This document shows, piece after piece, positions 26,114 to 35,108 of a stretch of DNA of 64,000 bases. The position numbers were made by a program, and so were the translations under genes. This DNA is from JAHRAW01 sp965262585 (lineage in GTDB: Bacteria; Pseudomonadota; Gammaproteobacteria; Arenicellales; Poriferihabitantaceae). Numbering within the stretch: the stretch's first letter is position 1; each line of letters starts with the position of its first letter. The notes under the pieces are model-generated. The model was not told where the DNA came from. It worked only from the letters and a program-made list of their open reading frames with translations, and did no database searches. The stretch is taken from contig OZ253546.1 in assembly GCA_965262585.1 (NCBI GenBank), positions 186,001 through 250,000 of the forward strand, in the 5' to 3' direction.

Positions 26114-28855
26114 CTATTTTCTGCGCCTACCGCGCTTTTTCTTCGGCAGCAATGGGGCAGTGTATTGCCGGTAAAGGTCGAATAAAAAGGCGACACGCGC
26201 CGCTTCGTTGGTGAACGGGGTTGAGCGATAGGCGCGATCTACGGCTTTGTCTAATGCCTGATGGGCTTTTTGCAACACCGACGGCATGGTCAGCGGGTCG
26301 TATAGGTCGGCGAGGGTGGAATCGGGAAATTGCGCGCGGGCGTCAAGAACCGCCTGAGCTTTGGATTCAATGTCGGCGGTTCGTTTTGCGGTGGGGTTTT
26401 TGGGCCAGGGGAAGTTGTTGTAGGTGATTTTTGCCGCATAACTATAACGACTTTCCAAACGTCCGCTCACAACCCGCATCCATGCCATGTGCATGAGTGA
26501 GGTAATTACGCCAAAATGATAGGGAGTTGCATTCGGTACCGTGTGTAATTTATCGCCGGCGATATGGTCGGATGGTAAAAAACCAATTGGAATATAAGTC
26601 CTTCTTTCAGAAGAGACTCTGGGTACTGCCAGATATGCGCTTTCGGGTTGTCTGTCTGCCATAAAAACGGTTGGTTTTTGGGCGAATTTCTGAGTGTTCT
26701 TATCTACGCTTTTGCTTCGCATTTCTTTTACCGCTTCCACGCGCCTTAGAACATGCGGCATTGTTCGTAATTTATTCGGCGGACAATCTTTCAACCATAA
26801 ACAAAAACGCGGAATACCATTGATAAATTCGTCACCCATTGAATATGGTTTTATCCATTCGGCGGCTTCGGGTTGTAACGCTACTAATTCATTTTTTTCG
26901 CTTTCAGTCAGCGACAAATTACCGCCATCTGCGGGCTTGCTTCCATTGACCATTTTCGGGCAATCCGATATGGCATTTCTTGCCGCAGGTATGATGATAT
27001 TATCGGCATCTACGAGATAGGAATTGATGTGGGATGGGTGAAGTTCTTGTGGTTCGCCCTGGATATGCTGGTATTCAAACAACTGTTTTTTATCGGCCTC
27101 ATTCAAGCCAAAACCGATAATCACGCAATGCACGGCGGCCTTGCCTCTGGCCTCACTGCTCCATTGAAAAGTTCGGTGCGCAAAATGAATATGGATGCCG
27201 TCCTTAATCAAATCAGGCCACAGCATATAAACCTGTTCGCCTTGTGTAATGGAATTGGTGGAGACAAACGCGCATACAGTATCAGTGTTTTCTTTAAGAT
27301 AACGCATTGATGTTTTATACCACGCAGTTACATAATCCAACCCGGCGCTATATCTGGATTCACCGTAAACACGTTTCATATCTTGCTTTTGTTGGTCGGT
27401 CCGAAAATTCTTCCCAACAAACGGCGGATTTCCCATAATATAATTCAACTGTTTCGGCGCAACCATATCCTTCCAGTCTATTTCCAGGGCATTTCCATGC
27501 GTGATAGTAGCGCTGGACATCAGCGGAATGCGCGCAAAATACATTCCGAATTCTTGCGATACCAGCGTATTCATCTGGTGGTCAATCAGCCACATCGCCA
27601 CTTGCGCGATTTGTGCGGGAAACTCTTCGATTTCTATGCCGTAAAATTGGTCCACATCCAGTTGGATCATGGTCTGAATTTTTAGCATCTGCCGACCTTG
27701 TTTATAGGTGGCGCGCAGCACTTCCAATTCCAGCAAGCGCAATTCGCGGTAGGCGATGACGAGAAAGTTTCCGCAGCCGCAAGCCGGGTCAAGAAATTTC
27801 AGGGTGCGTAGTTTTTTGTGAAACTCAAACAGTTTGTTGCGGTTCTTTTTTACCTTTTCAAACTCGGCGCGCAGGCCGTCCATAAATAGCGGGTTGATTA
27901 ACTTCAGAATGTTCTTTTCCGAAGTGTAATGCGCGCCCAGATTGCGGCGTGCTTCTTTGTCCATAATCGACTGAAATAACGAACCGAAAATCGCCGGTGA
28001 AATGCGACTCCAATCCAACGAACAACATTGCAACAACGATTCGCGCATGGCGCCGTCATATGCTGCCGGGTTGAGGCGTTCTTCAAATAGTTTTCCATCG
28101 ACGAATGGAAACGCGCCCAGTTGCTCGTCGATATTTTTTAGCCGTTTCGATTCCGGCGTGTCCAAAATAAAAAATAATGTACCGAGATGCATTGCCAAAT
28201 CGGTGCCATCTTCGCCGGTTCGCTCTTCGATGTAGTCTTGAAATTGTCGGCGTTGAAAAATGCCGGTGTCTTCGGCGAACATGCAAAACAACAGGCGCAC
28301 CAAATACACTTCCAAATCGTGGCCGGCGTAGCCGATGTCGCGCAACTTGTCGTGGAGTTTGCCCATCAACTCGGCGGCTTGAATGTTGACCGGGTCTTGT
28401 TCTTTTATTTTGTGGGTTTGATAACCGGCGATGAAGGCGAAGTGGTTGACGTTTTTGTGTAAATCCCCCAGGGCAAATTCATGCTGGATGCCTTGTTCCA
28501 AATCGTATAACCGAAAGCGCGCAAAATCGGATACCAGAATAAAGCCCGGCAATTCGCGTTCCTTTAACCCGGGAAAATAATCCAATGCTTGATCATAAGC
28601 ATGGTCGAGGTTTTTGCCGCGAGATTTATGCTCAACCAGCAACACGCCTTTCCACAACAAATCAATTTGGCCACCGCCGCCGCCAATTTTCTTTACGCGC
28701 TTTTCAAACGAAGCAAAGCGACGGCGGGATATGCCGAAGATATGAAAAAAATCGTTCCAAAAACTTTGAGATTCGGCATCCTCGGAAGATTCCTCGCGCC
28801 ATTCATCGGAGAACGCAAGGGCGCGGGTGCGAATTTCGTTCCAACTGAGAGGCAT
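26114..28855 (-). CDS. MmeI-like type IIL restriction-modification enzyme
   Basis: A 913-residue bifunctional enzyme. The N-terminal nuclease site is D65-x9-E75-x-K77 (within QIDLLWKG ... VEHKSRGKN), the pattern of MmeI-family nucleases. A helical spacer leads to an adenine-methyltransferase domain with motif I DPACGCGNFL and motif IV NPPFVG, followed by a target-recognition region and a C-terminal helical segment ending in a basic tail (KKKRGRRRK). One polypeptide both cuts and methylates, so no separate specificity or endonuclease gene is needed, and none is seen. All key motifs are intact. Probably a laterally acquired defence gene. Confidence 0.9.
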   Translation of the reverse strand: MPLSWNEIRTRALAFSDEWREESSEDAESQSFWNDFFHIFGISRRRFASFEKRVKKIGGGGGQIDLLWKGVLLVEHKSRGKNLDHAYDQALDYFPGLKERELPGFILVSDFARFRLYDLEQGIQHEFALGDLHKNVNHFAFIAGYQTHKIKEQDPVNIQAAELMGKLHDKLRDIGYAGHDLEVYLVRLLFCMFAEDTGIFQRRQFQDYIEERTGEDGTDLAMHLGTLFFILDTPESKRLKNIDEQLGAFPFVDGKLFEERLNPAAYDGAMRESLLQCCSLDWSRISPAIFGSLFQSIMDKEARRNLGAHYTSEKNILKLINPLFMDGLRAEFEKVKKNRNKLFEFHKKLRTLKFLDPACGCGNFLVIAYRELRLLELEVLRATYKQGRQMLKIQTMIQLDVDQFYGIEIEEFPAQIAQVAMWLIDHQMNTLVSQEFGMYFARIPLMSSATITHGNALEIDWKDMVAPKQLNYIMGNPPFVGKNFRTDQQKQDMKRVYGESRYSAGLDYVTAWYKTSMRYLKENTDTVCAFVSTNSITQGEQVYMLWPDLIKDGIHIHFAHRTFQWSSEARGKAAVHCVIIGFGLNEADKKQLFEYQHIQGEPQELHPSHINSYLVDADNIIIPAARNAISDCPKMVNGSKPADGGNLSLTESEKNELVALQPEAAEWIKPYSMGDEFINGIPRFCLWLKDCPPNKLRTMPHVLRRVEAVKEMRSKSVDKNTQKFAQKPTVFMADRQPESAYLAVPRVSSERRTYIPIGFLPSDHIAGDKLHTVPNATPYHFGVITSLMHMAWMRVVSGRLESRYSYAAKITYNNFPWPKNPTAKRTADIESKAQAVLDARAQFPDSTLADLYDPLTMPSVLQKAHQALDKAVDRAYRSTPFTNEAARVAFLFDLYRQYTAPLLPKKKRGRRRK

Positions 28856-28882
28856 GGCGGATCAGGCGGTGGCTTGTGAAAT

Positions 28883-29365
28883 CTAAAGCAACTTGAGAAT
28901 CGTCTCGGCGTCGCTGACCTTGAAATCCGCGCCTTCTTCGACATTGAGGTGGGTGACCACGCCGTCTTCCACGACCAGGGCGTAGCGTTGAGAACGAACC
29001 CCCATGTGGCGGGCGGTCAGGTCCAGTTCCAGCCCCACCGCTGCGGTGAAGGCGGTGCTGCCGTCAGCCAGCATCAGGATGTTGTTCGATGCGTTTTTTT
29101 CTTCGCCCCACGCCGCCATGACGAACGCATCGTTCACCGACAGGCAGGCGATGGTATCCACGCCTTTGGCCTTGATGGCATCGTGGTGCACCACATAACC
29201 GGGCAGGTGCGCCTGAGAACAGGTCGGCGTGTATGCCCCGGGCAAGGCGAAAAGCACTACTTTTTTGCCGGCAAAAATCTCATCGGTGGTCAATTCTGCC
29301 GGCCCCTCGGGTGTCATGTGGGCGATGGTCACATTGGGAATGCGCTCGCCAATCTGAATAGTCAT
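28883..29365 (-). CDS. Prx5-type atypical peroxiredoxin
   Basis: A 160-residue thioredoxin-fold peroxidase. The peroxidatic Cys lies in PGAYTPTCSQAHLPGY, the typical Prx5/redoxin motif. It reduces hydrogen or alkyl peroxides, usually with glutathione/glutaredoxin as reductant (gshA is present at 60038). The ATG at 29365 follows an AGGAAA ribosome binding site; upstream codons in the same frame appear non-coding. It runs in the same direction as the rubrerythrin cluster but is separated from it by the MmeI-like gene. Confidence 0.93.
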   Translation of the reverse strand: MTIQIGERIPNVTIAHMTPEGPAELTTDEIFAGKKVVLFALPGAYTPTCSQAHLPGYVVHHDAIKAKGVDTIACLSVNDAFVMAAWGEEKNASNNILMLADGSTAFTAAVGLELDLTARHMGVRSQRYALVVEDGVVTHLNVEEGADFKVSDAETILKLL

Positions 29366-29463
29366 GTTTAAATTTCCTGATAGATAAAAGTCGCCTATTC
29401 TACGCCAGCGGGCGCGCAAAGCGGCACCCGATTGCTGATAGAGTTGCCTGCTACAATTCCGCG

Positions 29464-30600
29464 ATGAACTACGATACCAGATTCCCCGCCATCCCCGACC
29501 TCAAGCGTCGTGCCCGGCAGCGGATGCCCGGCTTTGCTTTCGATTATGTGGACGGCGCCATTGACGAGGAACACGGCAAGGCGCGCAATCGTGCCGCCTG
29601 GCACGAGGTGATCCTGACGCCCCGCTATCTGCAGGACGTGTCCAACACCGGCCTCGCCACGGTGCTTTTTGGCCATGAATATTCGCTGCCCGTCGGGGTG
29701 GCGCCGGTGGGGCTTGGCAACATGATGTGGCCGGGGGCGGAGATGGCGCTGGCGAAAGCCGCCCAGCGAGCAAACATTCCCTATGTTCTCAGCACATTCA
29801 GCACCACCGACCTCGAAGAAATCGCCCGGGCGGCGCCGGATGTGTGCTGGTTTCAATTATATGTGCCGAAAAAAATCGCGGTCATGGAGGATTTGCTGAA
29901 GCGTGCGAAACAGGCCGGTTACCGGGTACTGGTGGTGACGCTGGACATTCCGGTCGGGGCGAAACGCAACCGCGAACTTCGAAACGACCTCAAACTGCCT
30001 TTCAGCCTGACCGCGAATATCCTCCGGCAGTGCCTGATTCACCCCGCATGGACTCTACAAACCTTGCGCCACGGGCGGCCGGATTTCGTCAACGTGGCGC
30101 GCTATCGGGAAGGCCCAAACGAAGGGCTGTCGCGCTTCATCACCAACTTTAATATGCACGGCGTAACCCGCAAGCGCATCGAAAGAATCCGCGCCCTGTG
30201 GGACGGCCCGCTGGTGCTCAAGGGCGTGCAGCATGAGGCGGACATGCGCGCCGCCGTAGACCTCGGTGTTGACGGCCTCATCGTCTCCAACCACGGCGGA
30301 CGGCAACTCGACGCCGCCCCCGCATCAGCCCATAGCCTGCGCGCGCTGCCCGCGGAAATCCGCGAGCGCATGGCGATCATGGTGGACGGCGGAATCCGCA
30401 CCGGTATGGACGTGGCGCGGGCCGGGGTGCTGGGGGCGAAGATGACCTTTTCCGGGCGGGCGTTCTTCTGGGGAGTGGGCGCGTTGGGAAACCCCGGCGC
30501 GGCTCAGGTGGTGGAAATATTTCGAGACGAGATCGAGCGAACCTTGAAGCAACTGGGCTGTGAATCTTTTGCTCGGATAGACCGGAGTTGGCTTGGATGA
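29464..30600 (+). CDS. lldD: FMN-dependent alpha-hydroxy-acid dehydrogenase (L-lactate dehydrogenase type)
   Basis: A 378-residue TIM-barrel flavoenzyme. The active-site histidine motif SNHGGRQLD is present, as are the FMN-contact regions (VAPVGLGNMMWPGAE, LSTFSTTDLEEIA, DGGIRTGMDVARAGVLGA). Expected reaction: oxidation of L-lactate or a related 2-hydroxyacid, with electrons passed to the respiratory chain. The family also contains glycolate and mandelate enzymes, so the substrate is not certain. It is divergent from the peroxiredoxin gene and converges on the PII gene with a 13-nt gap. Confidence 0.88.
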   Translation: MNYDTRFPAIPDLKRRARQRMPGFAFDYVDGAIDEEHGKARNRAAWHEVILTPRYLQDVSNTGLATVLFGHEYSLPVGVAPVGLGNMMWPGAEMALAKAAQRANIPYVLSTFSTTDLEEIARAAPDVCWFQLYVPKKIAVMEDLLKRAKQAGYRVLVVTLDIPVGAKRNRELRNDLKLPFSLTANILRQCLIHPAWTLQTLRHGRPDFVNVARYREGPNEGLSRFITNFNMHGVTRKRIERIRALWDGPLVLKGVQHEADMRAAVDLGVDGLIVSNHGGRQLDAAPASAHSLRALPAEIRERMAIMVDGGIRTGMDVARAGVLGAKMTFSGRAFFWGVGALGNPGAAQVVEIFRDEIERTLKQLGCESFARIDRSWLG

Positions 30601-30613
30601 TCGCCGGCAAAAA

Positions 30614-30958
30614 TCACAGTAAGGCTATTTCGCCGGTTTCGCCGGTGCGAATCCGCAATGCGTCTTCGAGATTCAACACGAAGATTTTGCCGCTGCTGAT
30701 CTCGCCGGTGTTGGCGTATTCGACGATGGTGGCTTTGGTGCGTTCGACCAGGTCGTCAGTTACCGCAACCATCAGCAGTTGCATGGGTTTGAGTTTGGTG
30801 ACATAAGTGGTGCCCCGATAAATCTCGGTGCGGTCTTTGCGTTCCCGACCAAAACCCTGAACTTCGCAGGTGGTCAGGCCAAGCACATCGTCCTTGGAAA
30901 GAGCCTGCATGACGGCGTCAAACTTGTGCGGTTTGACCGTGGCTATGATTAGTTTCAT
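30614..30958 (-). CDS. PII nitrogen-regulatory protein with unusual T-loop
   Basis: A 114-residue PII protein (GlnB/GlnK family). The B/C-loop regions (TGEISSGKIFV, RIRTGETGE) are canonical. The T-loop differs from the norm: residue 39 is Glu instead of the Mg/2-oxoglutarate-associated Gln, KDRT replaces KGHT with one extra residue, and Y(V/M)VDFLPKVK-like sequence is replaced by YVTKLKPMQ. The tyrosine corresponding to uridylylated Tyr51 is present as Tyr52. The gene follows amtB by 21 nt, so it most likely gates the ammonium transporter. It may respond to effectors differently from E. coli GlnK. Confidence 0.9.
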   Translation of the reverse strand: MKLIIATVKPHKFDAVMQALSKDDVLGLTTCEVQGFGRERKDRTEIYRGTTYVTKLKPMQLLMVAVTDDLVERTKATIVEYANTGEISSGKIFVLNLEDALRIRTGETGEIALL

Positions 30959-30979
30959 ATCAACCTCCTGCCGGTTGCG

Positions 30980-32326
30980 CTATAAGATGTAACTGCGTTC
31001 GCCGTGGGCGCTGTAATCCAGCCCTTCCAGTTCATCGCGTTCTTCGACCCGCAGGCCGACCAATTTTCTGAGCACGGCGGCAATCAAGTACGAGCCCACC
31101 GCGGTCCACCCGACCACCACCAGCGTGCCTGCGACCTGAATCAAGAATTGTTCCCCGATACCGCGCGCCAGACCCGGGCCGCCAAAAGCGGCGGCACCGA
31201 GCACCGCGGTCAACAAGGTGCCTAGAATGCCGCCGACTCCGTGCACCGCAAATACATCGAGGGCATCGTCAACGCCCAGTTTGAACTTGATCCACTCGAC
31301 CGCGAGATAACAGATCACGCCACCGGCCAAACCGATGATCAGCGCACCGAAAGGCCCTACGAAGCCCGAGGCCGGGGTGATTGAAGCGAGGCCGGCGATG
31401 AGGCCGGTTACCAAGCCGATGAGGCTGGGCTTGCCGAAACGCACTTTCTCGATGACCACCCACACCAACGCCGCGGTGGCGGCTGAGATATGAGTAACGA
31501 AAATCGCCATGGCCGCGCCGCCGTTGGAGCCGAGGGCGCTGCCGCCGTTGAAACCATACCAGCCGACCCACAGCATAGCCGCGCCAATCATGGTCAGGCC
31601 GGGGTTGTGAGGCGGCTGAAGGTCGCCGGGAAAGCCACGGCGCGGGCCGAGCATTACCGCCAGGATTAAAGCCGCAACCGAGGCGGTGGCGTGTACCACC
31701 AAACCACCGGCGAAATCCAGCACTCCGAGGGTGGCGAGGAAGCCGCCGCCCCAGATCCAGTGCGCCACCGGCGCATACACAAGCAGCATCCACAAGCCGC
31801 TGAATAGCACCGCATGCACGAACTTGATGCGTTCTACATATGCGCCGATGATCAACGCCGGCGTGATGATCGCGAAGGTCATCTGGAAAGCACAGAACAA
31901 TATTTCCGGAATGCTGCCCGACAGGGTGTCGGCGTCGACCCCGGCCAGAAACGCCTTGCCGAGCCCGCCCCACCAGGCGTTGGCACTGCCGCCGTCACCG
32001 AAGGCGATGCTATATCCGGCCAGCAGCCACAACACCGACGACACGCAGGCCACGGTAAAGCACAACATCATCACCGACAGCACATTGCCGGAACGCACCA
32101 GCCCGCCATAAAACAGCGCCAACCCCGGTAGCGTCATCATCAAAACCAGCGCAGTGGCAGTCAGTACCCACGCGGTGTCTCCGGTATTCAACACATCCTG
32201 AGCGCGGGCCATGGTCGGCAACAGCCACAGGACCAGCCCCGCTACGCCGTGTCTTGACAGGCGTCTTAGCAGGTTTCTTGGCAGGTGTATTAAAAGCAGC
32301 AAATGAATCTGCATTGAAAAACTCAT
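30980..32326 (-). CDS. amtB: Ammonium transporter AmtB
   Basis: A protein of about 448 residues with a cleavable signal peptide (hydrophobic stretch ending MARAQ) followed by 11 TM segments. The twin pore histidines are in PVAHWIWGGGF and FAVHGVGGILG. The C-terminal tail (RVEERDELEGLDYSAHGE) matches the PII-docking tail of Amt proteins. The ATG at 32326 is chosen since the signal peptide follows; the frame is open to 32467, but the extra residues look non-coding. The amtB-then-PII gene order is the reverse of the common glnK-amtB arrangement. Confidence 0.93.
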   Translation of the reverse strand: MSFSMQIHLLLLIHLPRNLLRRLSRHGVAGLVLWLLPTMARAQDVLNTGDTAWVLTATALVLMMTLPGLALFYGGLVRSGNVLSVMMLCFTVACVSSVLWLLAGYSIAFGDGGSANAWWGGLGKAFLAGVDADTLSGSIPEILFCAFQMTFAIITPALIIGAYVERIKFVHAVLFSGLWMLLVYAPVAHWIWGGGFLATLGVLDFAGGLVVHATASVAALILAVMLGPRRGFPGDLQPPHNPGLTMIGAAMLWVGWYGFNGGSALGSNGGAAMAIFVTHISAATAALVWVVIEKVRFGKPSLIGLVTGLIAGLASITPASGFVGPFGALIIGLAGGVICYLAVEWIKFKLGVDDALDVFAVHGVGGILGTLLTAVLGAAAFGGPGLARGIGEQFLIQVAGTLVVVGWTAVGSYLIAAVLRKLVGLRVEERDELEGLDYSAHGERSYIL

Positions 32327-32387
32327 GGCAACGGCCCCGGTGCAAAAGCGACTCGAGTGTACAACATGTATGCGTCCTATCCAACCT

Positions 32388-32415
32388 CGTAGGGACAGAC
32401 CCCCATCCTGTCCAA
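32388..32415. repeat. Short hairpin element, copy 2
   Basis: GTAGGGACAG ... CCTGTCCAA resembles, in inverse orientation, the element at 20016-20045. GGACAG and CTGTCC can pair as a 6-bp stem. It lies in the 292-bp divergent spacer between amtB and the acetyltransferase gene. No clear sigma54 (GG-N10-GC) promoter for amtB was found in this spacer; nothing else is recognised there. Confidence 0.45.
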
Positions 32416-32618
32416 AGTGGCGTAGCCGCTCATTAAATGGACAGATACCTGCCACCAACAAAAACACCAGACACTCCCCCCGCCCCTAGCGCAACCCGCA
32501 TTGCGCGTCCACGCGCAACGGCGTAGTCGCTTCTTTCTTTGTCCGGGCGGATTCGATTCGGGTTAAAATGGTGGCCCCAGTGGAGCGGTAATAGACCGTG
32601 CAAAGCGGTGACTGAGCA

Positions 32619-33767
32619 ATGAAGATTTCGACTTTTTCCGGTATTGACGGCATAGATGCGCGGCAGTGGAACGCGCTGGTGCGCGATGGTTATCCGTTTT
32701 TGCGGCATGAATTTTTGGCCGCTATGGAGCGGCACGAGTGCGTTGGTCGGCGGGCCGGGTGGATTCCCCGACATCTTGGATGCTTTGAGGGCGATACGCT
32801 GGTGGGTGCCATGCCGTTGTATGAGAAGCATAATTCGTGGGGCGAGTTCGTGTTCGATCACGCCTGGGCCGAGGCGTATCGAAGCGCCGGTATCGAGTAT
32901 TACCCAAAACTGGTCAACGCGATTCCATTCACCCCGGCGTCCGGTCAGCGGGTGCCGACTCGGGAGGCCGGGCGCGAGGAAATTGTTAGCGCGCTATTGG
33001 GTGGTGCGCGGGAATTGATGGAGCGGCATGGGTTCAGTGGCGTTCACAGCCTGTTCGTCGAAGCCGGGGAATTTGGATTGCTGAATACCGGCGATGCGGT
33101 GTCTCGGGCCGACTGCCAGTTTCACTGGCACAACCGCGACTATCGCGATTTCGAAGAATTTCTCGGCACCCTCAAAGCGAAAAAACGCAAAAACATCCGT
33201 CAGGAGAAGGCGCGAGTGGCGCAATCCGGGGTGGTCATCCAGCGCCTCGACGGGCATACCGCCGGTACAGCGGACTGGCGCGATTTTGCCTCGATGTACC
33301 GCGAGATATACGACCGCAAATACGGCTACCCGGCCTTCAGCGAAGGGTTTTTTGCCGAGGTGGCGGCGCTCATGCCGGATCAGGTTCAACTGGTGATGGC
33401 GCGCCGTGGGAGCGCGACCGGCGAAGCAGTAGCCGCAGCGTTGATGTATCTCGACGACCACACTTTATACGGCCGCCACTGGGGATGCCGTGGCTACCTC
33501 GACTGCTTGCATTTCGAGGTTTGCTATTATCAGGGAATCGAGATTTGCATCGAGCGCGGCTTGCAACGCTTCGACCCCGGCGCTCAGGGCGAACACAAAA
33601 TCGCGCGCGGCTTTACGCCGGTGCGCACGAGTTCGCTGCACTGGATGGCGCACAGCCCGTTCACCCGGGCGATTCGGCAGTTCGCCGGCCACGAGCGCTC
33701 CGGTGTCAAAGCATATATCAACGCAGTGCAGCAACATTCGCCCTATCATCAAAGCAATGCGGCATGA
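32619..33767 (+). CDS. FemAB-like GNAT-fold protein (DUF482)
   Basis: A 382-residue protein of the peptidogalycan biosynthesis/recognition-like family (FemAB_like, COG3146). Seen: DGYPFLRHEFLAAME near the N-terminus, the KKRKNIRQEKARV basic helix at mid-protein, YGRHWGC and the C-terminal FDPGAQGEHKIARGF motif, all typical of this family. Function is unproven; a role in transferring an acyl or aminoacyl group in the envelope is only an inference from fold relatedness. It starts the nine-gene plus-strand series that ends with nagZ. Confidence 0.85.
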   Translation: MKISTFSGIDGIDARQWNALVRDGYPFLRHEFLAAMERHECVGRRAGWIPRHLGCFEGDTLVGAMPLYEKHNSWGEFVFDHAWAEAYRSAGIEYYPKLVNAIPFTPASGQRVPTREAGREEIVSALLGGARELMERHGFSGVHSLFVEAGEFGLLNTGDAVSRADCQFHWHNRDYRDFEEFLGTLKAKKRKNIRQEKARVAQSGVVIQRLDGHTAGTADWRDFASMYREIYDRKYGYPAFSEGFFAEVAALMPDQVQLVMARRGSATGEAVAAALMYLDDHTLYGRHWGCRGYLDCLHFEVCYYQGIEICIERGLQRFDPGAQGEHKIARGFTPVRTSSLHWMAHSPFTRAIRQFAGHERSGVKAYINAVQQHSPYHQSNAA

Positions 33768-33811
33768 CCTCGGTATTCACGGCGCGGAAATAATGGCGGT
33801 AAATAACTAAA

Positions 33812-34597
33812 ATGTTTGGTTCATGGAAACTCAAACTCGGACGCCGGATCGCCGAATATCTGAGCACGCCGATTCCCAACTACCAGCCGTTTTGCACCTA
33901 CGATGTACCGGTGCTGGAATCTTGCCTGCAGCCCGCCGACATATTATTGGTGGAAGGCGACACCCGCATCAGCACCGCAATCAAATACCTGACCCAGTCA
34001 ACTTGGTCCCACGCGGCGTTTTACGCGGGCCCCGCCACGCAAAAATTCACCGAAAGCGGCGAACCGTGTCCGCTCATTGAAGCGGAAATCGCCGACGGCG
34101 TCATCGCCTCGCCGCTTTCCCGATACCGCGATTTCAACACGCGCATCTGTCGACCGGTCAATCTTAGCGACCACGATCGCGACATCGTGGTGTCGCGCAT
34201 GGTCGACAGCATCGGCCTCGGCTACGACTTGCAACATATTTTCGACCTGGCACGATACCTGTTCCCGACCCCGCCGGTGCCGGTGCGTATCCGGCGGCGC
34301 ATGCTGGCTTTCGGCAGCGGCGACCCATCGCGCGCTATCTGCTCGACCCTGATTGCCGAAATTTTCCAATCCATCCAGTATCCGATTTTGCCGAGGGTGG
34401 AGAAAAAAACCATCCTCTCCGACTACCATTACAGCATCCGGGAAATCCTGCACATCCGCCACCACAGCCTGTTCACCCCCCGCGACTTCGATGTCTCCCC
34501 CTACTTCAGAATCGTCAAACCCACCATCGAAGTCGGCTTCGACTACCGCACCTTGGATTTCGGCGATGCCGATGAGGACACCGATCATGAAACTTGA
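33812..34597 (+). CDS. YiiX/YaeF-like permuted papain-fold amidase
   Basis: A 261-residue protein resembling the permuted NlpC/P60 (C92/YiiX) group. LQPADILLVEG leads to a catalytic-type His in STWSHAAFYAG, and a Cys lies late in the domain (AICSTLIAEIFQ); this order is that of circularly permuted papain-like enzymes. Possible substrates are peptide or lipid amides in the envelope; none can be assigned. No signal peptide is visible. The 3' end overlaps the next gene by 11 nt. Confidence 0.78.
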   Translation: MFGSWKLKLGRRIAEYLSTPIPNYQPFCTYDVPVLESCLQPADILLVEGDTRISTAIKYLTQSTWSHAAFYAGPATQKFTESGEPCPLIEAEIADGVIASPLSRYRDFNTRICRPVNLSDHDRDIVVSRMVDSIGLGYDLQHIFDLARYLFPTPPVPVRIRRRMLAFGSGDPSRAICSTLIAEIFQSIQYPILPRVEKKTILSDYHYSIREILHIRHHSLFTPRDFDVSPYFRIVKPTIEVGFDYRTLDFGDADEDTDHET

Positions 34598-35108
34598 TTT
34601 GCCCAAGTTTCAACGCTGGGCATGCGGCAATCTGGTCGAGAATCGCAACCGTGGAGTTTTCGCCGAATGGCTGGTGGGCTTGGCACTCGGAGTTGTGCAG
34701 AATGAACCTCGGAAGGAATGGAATTCATACGATATCCGCTACGGCATGCGCGACATCGAAGTTAAAGCATCCGGGTTGGGGCAAACATGGAAGCAGCAAC
34801 AACCATCAGTTTCTAAATTCTCCATCGGCAAACAAAAATGGACGTGGGATGCGGACAGCAACGATTGGGATGAATGCAAGCCACCGCGCCGCACCGCCGA
34901 TGTTTATGTATTCTGTTTGCACGATGCATACCCTGCAACCAACGACAATGTCGCCGACTTGGCTTACTGGCAATTTTGGGTGATAGCCACCGCCGTGCTC
35001 GACGCAGAACTCGGCGACCAACAAACCGTCGGGCGTACAACACTCGACCGCCTGACCGCGCCGGTGAAGTGGGGCGACCTTAAAAATGCGGTGGATGATG
35101 TCGGCTAA
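34587..35108 (+). CDS. Uncharacterised protein with PD-(D/E)XK-like motif
   Basis: A 173-residue protein that I do not recognise by name. A helix with Glu (GVFAEWLVGLALG) is followed by an Asp (SYDIRYGMRD) and then IEVKAS, an E-x-K strand; this order and spacing resemble the PD-(D/E)XK nuclease core. The rest is Trp-rich (KWTWDADSNDWDE, LAYWQFWVIA). The ATG at 34587 overlaps the preceding gene by 11 nt, and its own end overlaps gmk by about 23 nt, so it is embedded in the operon. Nuclease activity is inference only. Confidence 0.65.
   Translation: MKLDLPKFQRWACGNLVENRNRGVFAEWLVGLALGVVQNEPRKEWNSYDIRYGMRDIEVKASGLGQTWKQQQPSVSKFSIGKQKWTWDADSNDWDECKPPRRTADVYVFCLHDAYPATNDNVADLAYWQFWVIATAVLDAELGDQQTVGRTTLDRLTAPVKWGDLKNAVDDVG

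Noticed and set aside
32327..32618. Sigma54 promoter for amtB in the divergent spacer
   Set aside because: No GG-N10-GC element with adequate flanking match was found upstream of the amtB start.
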